DNA of 10,666 nucleotides. It comes from Bacteroidaceae bacterium (GTDB taxonomy: Bacteria > Bacteroidota > Bacteroidia > Bacteroidales > Bacteroidaceae). The DNA lies in NCBI GenBank assembly GCA_017558165.1, contig JAFYWE010000056.1:1-10666 (forward strand). The letters run 5' to 3'. Shown in pieces: positions 6,311 through 10,666 of this stretch (position 1 is its first letter; every line of letters starts with the position of its first letter). The notes below the pieces were generated by a model. That model searched no databases. It had not been told where the DNA came from and was given only the letters and a program-made list of their open reading frames with translations. Both the position numbers and the translations under genes were made by a program.

Positions 6311-6341
6311 TAGTTATACTTGTAGTCGCAAACTATAACTA
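6311..6341 (+). promoter_or_regulatory. Operator-like inverted repeat and probable promoter of the fucose operon
   Basis: TAGTTATA at 6311-6318 and its exact complement TATAACTA at 6334-6341 are separated by 15 nt, a typical geometry for a dimeric repressor or activator. TATACTTG at 6315-6322, one mismatch from the -7 consensus TAnnTTTG, overlaps the left arm. The right arm would cover the first transcribed bases, so bound protein would block transcription. No good -33 element is at the right spacing. In Bacteroides thetaiotaomicron the fucose operon is controlled by the GntR-type repressor FucR, but no regulator gene is in this window, so the binding protein is unknown. Confidence 0.4.
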
Positions 6342-6355
6342 ACACAAATATAATC

Positions 6356-8128
6356 ATGAGTAAATATCCAAGAATTGGTATACGCCCTACCATTGATGGT
6401 CGTCAGGGCGGTGTGAGAGAGAGTCTTGAAGAGAAGACAATGAACCTTGCAAAGGCAGTAGCGGAGCTTATCTCGGCAAATGTCAGATATGCCGATGGTA
6501 AGCCTGTAGAGTGTGTCATAGCCGATGGTACAATAGGCCGTGTGGCCGAGAGTGCTGCATGTGCAGCAAAGTTCGAGCGTGAGAATGTAGGCGCTACAAT
6601 CTCTGTGACTTCTTGCTGGTGCTATGGTTCCGAGACCATGGATATGCATCCACACTGGCCAAAGGCCGTATGGGGCTTCAACGGAACAGAGCGTCCAGGT
6701 GCGGTGTATCTTGCGGCCGTGCTTGCAGGTCATGCCCAGAAGGGTCTTCCAGCATTCGGTATCTACGGCCACGATGTACAGGATCTCGATGACAATACAA
6801 TCCCTGCCGATGTGGCAGAGAAAATCCTGCGTTGGGCGCGTGCTGCTGTATCTGTAGCCCAGATGCGTGGCGAGAGCTACCTCTCTGTGGGTAGCCAGTG
6901 TATGGGTATTGCCGGCAGTATCGTTGACCAGAACTTCTTCCAGGAGTATCTTGGCATGCGTAACGAGAGTGTTGACGAGACCGAGATTCTGCGTAGAATG
7001 GAGGAGGGTATCTATGACCACGAGGAGTATGAGAAGGCCATGGCCTGGACCGAGAAATACTGTAAGGTAAAGGAGGGTTGGGACAAGAACCGCCCCGAGA
7101 AGCAGAAGGACCGTGCCGGCAAGGATGCCGATTGGGAATTCGTGGTAAAGATGACAATCATCGTCCGTGACCTTATGCTCGGTAACCCCAAATTGCGTGA
7201 ACTTGGTTTCAAGGAGGAGGCTATCGGCCACAATGCGATAGCAGCCGGCTTCCAGGGACAGCGTCAGTGGACCGACTGGAAACCTAACGGTGACTTCACC
7301 GAAGCACTTCTCTGCAGTACATTTGACTGGAACGGTATACGTGAGGCTTATGTCCTCGCAACTGAGAACGATGCGTGCAACGGTGTGGCAATGCTCTTCG
7401 GTAAACTGTTGACCGGTTGTGGACAGATGTTCTCCGATGTACGTACATATTGGAGCCCCGAGGCTGTGAAGCGTGTTACAGGCAAGGAACTCACAGGTCT
7501 TGCGGCTGGCGGTATGATTCACCTCATCAACTCTGGTGCCACTACACTTGATGCTACAGGTGCAAGTGTGAATGCTGCCGGTGAGCCTTGTATGAAACCA
7601 TGCTGGGAGATGACCGAGGGTGATGTGCAGGCTTGTCTTGAGAATACCAACTGGATGCCGGCCGACCGTGACTATTTCCGTGGCGGCGGTTTCTCATCGA
7701 ACTTCCTCTCAAAGGGTGGCATGCCTGTTACAATGAGCCGTCTGAACCTTGTGAAGGGCCTTGGTCCCGTTCTCCAGATTGCTGAGGGTTGGACCGCTGA
7801 TGTGGATCCTGAGATACATGAGGTGCTCAATATGCGTACCGATCCTACATGGCCTACAACTTGGTTCGTGCCACGTCTTTGCGACAAGGCTCCATTCAAG
7901 GATGTATATTCGGTAATGAACTGTTGGGGTGCCAACCATGGTGCAATCAGCTACGGTCACATTGGTGCTGACCTCATAACACTTGCCTCTATGTTGCGCA
8001 TTCCTGTATGTATGCATAACGTGCCCGAGGAGAAGATTTTCCGTCCAGCTGCATGGAACGCATTCGGTATGGACAAGGAGGGTGCCGATTACCGTGCTTG
8101 CCAGAACTATGGTCCCGTATATAAATAA
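6356..8128 (+). CDS. fucI: L-fucose isomerase
   Basis: 590-residue cytoplasmic enzyme that interconverts L-fucose and L-fuculose, the first intracellular step of fucose catabolism; related enzymes also accept D-arabinose. Length is essentially that of E. coli FucI (591). The manganese ligands known from the E. coli enzyme fall at the same numbers here: E337 in ATEND, D361 in FSDV and H528 in GANHGA. Other conserved blocks are PRIGIRPTIDGRQGGVRESL at 5-24, TSCWCYG at 85-91, SVGSQCMGIAGSIVD at 177-191 and AGFQGQRQWTDW at 297-308. The gene appears complete and functional. ATG 6356 starts three residues before the first family block, with an operator-like repeat ending 14 nt before it. It is the first gene of a cluster with a mutarotase gene and fucP; the kinase and aldolase needed downstream are not nearby. 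Confidence 0.97.
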   Translation: MSKYPRIGIRPTIDGRQGGVRESLEEKTMNLAKAVAELISANVRYADGKPVECVIADGTIGRVAESAACAAKFERENVGATISVTSCWCYGSETMDMHPHWPKAVWGFNGTERPGAVYLAAVLAGHAQKGLPAFGIYGHDVQDLDDNTIPADVAEKILRWARAAVSVAQMRGESYLSVGSQCMGIAGSIVDQNFFQEYLGMRNESVDETEILRRMEEGIYDHEEYEKAMAWTEKYCKVKEGWDKNRPEKQKDRAGKDADWEFVVKMTIIVRDLMLGNPKLRELGFKEEAIGHNAIAAGFQGQRQWTDWKPNGDFTEALLCSTFDWNGIREAYVLATENDACNGVAMLFGKLLTGCGQMFSDVRTYWSPEAVKRVTGKELTGLAAGGMIHLINSGATTLDATGASVNAAGEPCMKPCWEMTEGDVQACLENTNWMPADRDYFRGGGFSSNFLSKGGMPVTMSRLNLVKGLGPVLQIAEGWTADVDPEIHEVLNMRTDPTWPTTWFVPRLCDKAPFKDVYSVMNCWGANHGAISYGHIGADLITLASMLRIPVCMHNVPEEKIFRPAAWNAFGMDKEGADYRACQNYGPVYK

Positions 8129-8145
8129 TTGGTAATAAAATAATA

Positions 8146-8173
8146 TTCCTGCCCCATTACGGTGGGGCAGGAA
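8146..8173 (+). promoter_or_regulatory. Intercistronic hairpin between fucI and the mutarotase gene
   Basis: TTCCTGCCCC at 8146-8155 pairs perfectly with GGGGCAGGAA at 8164-8173, with one extra A-T pair (8156-8163) and a 6-nt loop. It lies 17 nt after the fucI stop and 17 nt before the next start. No T-run follows (CTCAAATTC), so it does not look like a complete intrinsic terminator. It may stabilise the fucI message, mark an RNA processing site, or cause partial termination that lowers downstream expression. Confidence 0.65.
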
Positions 8174-8190
8174 CTCAAATTCTATATAAT

Positions 8191-8574
8191 ATGACTGAAG
8201 GTTACAGTGTAAAGGAGTACAAGCGCCCTGTAAAGAGGTATTGTCAGACTCTGGATCTCAAGGATAATCCGGAACTGATTGCCGAGTACCGCCGTCGCCA
8301 CAGTGAAGGCGAGGCTTGGAGCGAGATTCTTTGGGGAATCCGTGAGGTGGGTATTCTGGAGATGGAGATATACATCCTTGATACCCGTCTTTTCATGATT
8401 GTCGAGGCTCCGCTTGATTTCGATTGGGACAGTGCTATGGCGCGCCTATCTACTCTGCCGCGCCAGCAGGAGTGGGAAGATTACATGTCCGAGTTCCAGA
8501 AGGCGGCTCCGGGCAGTTCATCTAATGAAAAATGGAGAATGATGGAAAGAATGTTCCATTTATATGAGAAATAA
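8191..8574 (+). CDS. RhaM-family sugar mutarotase, probably acting on L-fucose
   Basis: 127-residue protein of the L-rhamnose mutarotase family, small cytoplasmic enzymes that interconvert alpha and beta anomers of a hexose. The family's active-site pattern is visible: Y33 and H37 in EYRRRH correspond to the Tyr18/His22 pair of E. coli RhaM, and WEDYM at 95-99 supplies the later aromatic cluster. The first 15 residues and the C-terminal 20 extend beyond the E. coli protein (about 104 residues). Between fucI and fucP the likely substrate is L-fucose, supplying the anomer used by the isomerase. That is inferred from context, and it is not the FucU family that does this job in E. coli. L-rhamnose cannot be excluded from sequence. 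It is co-transcribed with fucI across the 62-nt gap, and fucP starts 9 nt after its stop. Confidence 0.85.
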   Translation: MTEGYSVKEYKRPVKRYCQTLDLKDNPELIAEYRRRHSEGEAWSEILWGIREVGILEMEIYILDTRLFMIVEAPLDFDWDSAMARLSTLPRQQEWEDYMSEFQKAAPGSSSNEKWRMMERMFHLYEK

Positions 8575-8583
8575 TTGAAAGAC

Positions 8584-9891
8584 ATGAAAGAAAACTTGAA
8601 TAATAAACCCAAACTGGTTGAGAGACGTTATCTTTTCCCATTTATACTTGTTACATCGCTCTTTGCTCTTTGGGGCTTTGCGAATGATATAACAAACCCT
8701 ATGGTGGCTGCTTTCCAGACATTGATGGAGCTTCCAGCGTCGGAGGCTGCTCTTGTGCAGTTTGCCTTCTATGGCGGTTATGCTACCATGGCTGTCCCTG
8801 CGGCGCTTTTCATACGCAGGTACAGTTACAAGAGCGGAATACTGCTTGGTCTTGGATTGTATGCGGTTGGAGCATTCCTCTTTATCCCTGCCGCCCATTA
8901 TCAGGCATTCTCGTTCTTCTGTATCTCCTTGTATATCCTTACATTCGGTCTAGCTTTCCTTGAGACAACCGCGAACCCGCTGATTCTCTCTCTTGGTGCA
9001 AGGGAGACCTCTACGCGTCGTCTTAATCTGGCGCAGGCCTTCAATCCTATGGGTTCGCTTTCGGGTATGGCGGTAGCGTCACTCATTGTTCTCCCGCAGC
9101 TTATCTCGGATAAGCGCGATGCATTCGGTGATATAATATACGGCGGTCTCAGCGCGGCTGAGAAGGCCGATATCCGTTTGCACGACCTTGCTGTGATACG
9201 TGACCCGTATGTGGCGATAGGACTTGTGGTGCTTGCAGTGTTCATGATTTTTGTATTTACAAGGATACCCAACATCCAAGGCAAGGATGGTGTGCGCGTG
9301 AGCAACGTCGAGACTTTGGGTAATTTGTGGAAAAACAGTGTGTACCGTAACGGTGTGGTTGCGCAGATGTTCTATGTAGCGGCGCAGATAATGGTGTGGA
9401 CATTCATTATCCAATATGCCGACAATCTCGGTATCGATAAGGCTACGGCGCAGAACTACAATATCTGCGCAATGGGAATGTTCCTGTGCAGCCGTTTCGT
9501 GTCGACATTCCTTATGCGATATTTCAATTCACGCACATTGCTTGCCGTGTTCGGTGCCGGTGCTGTATGCGCTACTTTGGGAACAATCTTTATTGTAGGT
9601 ATGACAGGCCTGTATTGTCTTGTGGCAATAAGCTTCTTCATGTCGCTCATGTTCCCTACAATCTATGGTATAGCTCTTGAGAATGTACGTGAAGAGGATA
9701 CTACGCTTGGTGCGGCGTTCCTGGTTATGGCAATTGTGGGTGGTGCGCTTATGCCTCCGTTGCAGGGTGCCATCATAGACCTTGGCTCTGTAGCCGGCTT
9801 GCCTGCAGTGAACGTCTCGTTCGTGCTTCCTCTCTTCTGTTTTGTGGTGGTGATGCTGTACGGTTATTTCTCCCGCAAGGCTATGAAATGA
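8584..9891 (+). CDS. fucP: L-fucose:H+ symporter
   Basis: 435-residue inner-membrane transporter of the major facilitator superfamily, FucP subfamily, importing L-fucose with protons. Twelve membrane helices can be traced in two halves joined by a loop near 210-260. Conserved blocks are FALWGFAND at 27-35, SYKSGILLGL at 81-90, the LETTANP motif at 126-132, and RLNLAQAFNPMG further on. E127 corresponds to the proton-coupling E135 of E. coli FucP. The other key acid, D46, aligns here with N38, while D35 sits three residues earlier. ATG 8584 is preferred over the in-frame TTG at 8575, which directly abuts the mutarotase stop and would add only three residues. It is the last gene of the operon and is followed by a strong terminator. 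A related hexose permease specificity is possible, but the neighbours favour fucose. Confidence 0.93.
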   Translation: MKENLNNKPKLVERRYLFPFILVTSLFALWGFANDITNPMVAAFQTLMELPASEAALVQFAFYGGYATMAVPAALFIRRYSYKSGILLGLGLYAVGAFLFIPAAHYQAFSFFCISLYILTFGLAFLETTANPLILSLGARETSTRRLNLAQAFNPMGSLSGMAVASLIVLPQLISDKRDAFGDIIYGGLSAAEKADIRLHDLAVIRDPYVAIGLVVLAVFMIFVFTRIPNIQGKDGVRVSNVETLGNLWKNSVYRNGVVAQMFYVAAQIMVWTFIIQYADNLGIDKATAQNYNICAMGMFLCSRFVSTFLMRYFNSRTLLAVFGAGAVCATLGTIFIVGMTGLYCLVAISFFMSLMFPTIYGIALENVREEDTTLGAAFLVMAIVGGALMPPLQGAIIDLGSVAGLPAVNVSFVLPLFCFVVVMLYGYFSRKAMK

Positions 9892-9911
9892 GTGCCTTTT
9901 TAATAAATAAG

Positions 9912-9944
9912 ATATGCCACGTTGCTGCGTGGCATATTTTTTTT
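9912..9944 (+). terminator. Intrinsic terminator of the fucose operon
   Basis: A perfect 10-bp stem, ATATGCCACG at 9912-9921 with CGTGGCATAT at 9928-9937, has a 6-nt loop and runs into eight T (9937-9944). It lies 20 nt after the fucP stop and closes the operon before ruvX. Confidence 0.92.
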
Positions 9945-9988
9945 GTCTATTTTTTACTTTTAAAGATGTGCCTTTCGGCTAAAAAGAG

Positions 9989-9996
9989 TATTTTTG
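9989..9996 (+). promoter_or_regulatory. -7 box of the ruvX promoter
   Basis: TATTTTTG matches the Bacteroidetes TAnnTTTG element perfectly and lies 22 nt before the ruvX start codon. The expected -33 position holds only a weak ATGTG (9966-9970). The leader would be very short, about 15-20 nt. Confidence 0.6.
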
Positions 9997-10018
9997 CAAA
10001 TTAAAACCTTGATGTATT

Positions 10019-10447
10019 ATGGCAAGACTTTTGGCAATAGACTATGGAAAGAAGCGTACCGGAATTGCTGTGTCGGATGAGATGCAGATAATAGCCGGTG
10101 GACTCACGACCGTGGCTACTGTGGATTTGGTTGATTTTATCCTCGATTATGTTAAGCGTGAGCCGGTAGAGCGTATAGTCGTAGGGCTTCCCAAGCAGAT
10201 GAACAACGAGCCTTCGGAGAATATGCGTCGCGTGGAGCCTTTCGTGAACCGCCTGAGGAAACTGTTGCCCGATATCCCTGTAGACTACCATGACGAGCGC
10301 TTCACCTCCGTGCTGGCGCAGAGGACAATCATTGAAGCCGGAATAAAGAAGATGGCGCGTCGTAACAAGGAGCTTGTCGACGAGGTGAGCGCAACCATAA
10401 TATTACAATCATATATGGAGAGTAGACTTATGCGCGGAGGATTTTAA
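10019..10447 (+). CDS. ruvX: YqgF/RuvX family putative pre-16S rRNA nuclease or Holliday junction resolvase
   Basis: 142-residue RNase H-fold nuclease of the widely conserved YqgF family, known both as RuvX (putative Holliday junction resolvase) and as the nuclease trimming the 5' end of 16S rRNA in E. coli. The motifs are complete: IDYGKKRTGIAVSD at 7-20 with catalytic D8, VVGLPKQMN at 54-62, DERFTS at 92-97 with E93, and ELVDEVSATIILQSYM at 118-133 with D121. Length is typical, and the ATG places D8 in the first beta strand as expected. It has its own -7 box and follows the fucose operon terminator, so it is an independent unit. In many Bacteroidales ruvX is followed closely by the peptide deformylase gene def; here at least 219 nt without a gene follow, and the window ends before showing what comes next. 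Confidence 0.95.
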   Translation: MARLLAIDYGKKRTGIAVSDEMQIIAGGLTTVATVDLVDFILDYVKREPVERIVVGLPKQMNNEPSENMRRVEPFVNRLRKLLPDIPVDYHDERFTSVLAQRTIIEAGIKKMARRNKELVDEVSATIILQSYMESRLMRGGF

Positions 10448-10470
10448 AACTGAAAACTGAAATCTGAAAA
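10446..10470. repeat. Short tandem heptamer repeat after ruvX
   Basis: AAAACTG occurs twice in a row (10446-10452, 10453-10459), then a one-base variant AAATCTG (10460-10466) and a partial copy. The first copy overlaps the last two bases of the ruvX stop codon. It is low-complexity sequence with no assigned role. Confidence 0.5.
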
Positions 10471-10666
10471 CACCGTTTCCCTCTTTAACATTTCCACTTT
10501 CCGCTATTTTAAAATAATTGAAATTAAGAAGCTGTTTAAATTTATATCGTTAAGTTTTTTATAGAGCAAAAATAGGGTGTTTTATTATTTTTTGTAGGGC
10601 GCGTAGCGGGCTACGTAACCGGAAAAAAGAAGAAAACAGACATTTTTGAATATAAAAAACAACGAA
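10448..10666. other. AT-rich non-coding tail with one small hairpin
   Basis: No open reading frame of credible length or family resemblance is present on either strand over these 219 nt. The region is markedly AT-rich except for a GC-rich island at about 10597-10622, where CGTAG (10602-10606) pairs with CTACG (10611-10615) around a CGGG loop. A minus-strand TATTTTTG (complement of 10567-10574) matches the -7 box but has no -33 partner and no gene in front of it. The stretch could be a long leader of the next gene, a small RNA locus, or the end of a mobile element; the sequence alone does not decide. Confidence 0.5.

Noticed and set aside
6314..7522. 402-residue open frame on the minus strand opposite fucI
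   Set aside because: It lies wholly inside fucI on the opposite strand, shows no family resemblance and a Cys/His/Thr-rich composition typical of antisense shadow frames; fucI is unambiguous with all metal ligands in place.
8575..8583. TTG start for FucP directly after the mutarotase stop
   Set aside because: An ATG lies only three codons downstream, and ATG is strongly preferred; the first membrane helix is unaffected by the choice.
10567..10574. Minus-strand TATTTTTG in the 3' tail as a promoter
   Set aside because: It has no -33 element at 19-21 nt and no gene downstream on that strand except antisense to ruvX; such a match is expected by chance in AT-rich DNA.
10602..10615. CGTAG-CGGG-CTACG hairpin as a terminator for ruvX
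   Set aside because: The stem is only 5 bp, lies about 155 nt past the stop and is followed by A-rich rather than T-rich sequence on the plus strand.
1..10666. CRISPR array, tRNA, rRNA, transposase, toxin-antitoxin or phage-defence system
   Set aside because: I looked on both strands and found no regularly spaced repeats, cloverleaf-like sequence, or proteins with such motifs; nearly all coding space is taken by the ten well-supported genes.

Overview
The window reads as an ordinary chromosomal stretch of a Bacteroidales bacterium, most likely a gut commensal related to Bacteroides, Prevotella or Muribaculaceae. Three things point there: promoters with the Bacteroidetes -7 box TAnnTTTG (positions 54-61, 5685-5692 and 9989-9996, and on the minus strand 5573-5580), the lack of strong Shine-Dalgarno sequences before starts, and the gene content (bacterial cN-I nucleotidase, M64 lipoprotein peptidase, a SPOR lipoprotein, and a FucI/mutarotase/FucP fucose set with a Bacteroides-type FucP). 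I cannot name the genus from sequence alone.

Layout. Positions 102-2127 hold three plus-strand genes: a cytosolic 5'-nucleotidase, a DUF456 membrane protein 18 nt behind it, and a TspO/MBR membrane protein preceded by a long RNA hairpin. A 17-bp perfect inverted repeat ends this block and the convergent cbpA-like J-protein gene (2174-3064, minus). A predicted surface lipoprotein (3214-4149, plus) is divergent from the J-protein gene. It converges on an M64 metallopeptidase lipoprotein (4220-5542, minus), and the two genes share a 19-bp perfect inverted repeat. Divergent from M64 is a SPOR-domain lipoprotein (5737-6219) with its own promoter and a textbook terminator.

The right half is an L-fucose uptake and isomerisation operon: fucI (6356-8128), a RhaM-family sugar mutarotase (8191-8574) and fucP (8584-9891). 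An operator-like inverted repeat lies before fucI, an intercistronic hairpin lies between fucI and the mutarotase gene, and a strong terminator follows fucP. Together they would import L-fucose by proton symport, equilibrate its anomers and convert it to L-fuculose. The kinase, aldolase and regulator are not in this window. ruvX (10019-10447) follows with its own promoter. The last 219 nt are AT-rich and carry no gene I can support.

I see no CRISPR array, rRNA, tRNA, transposase, prophage gene or defence system. The more unusual points are the regulatory hairpins, the predicted surface-export signal on the 3214-4149 lipoprotein, the substitution at a key FucP proton-coupling position, and the unexplained 3' tail.
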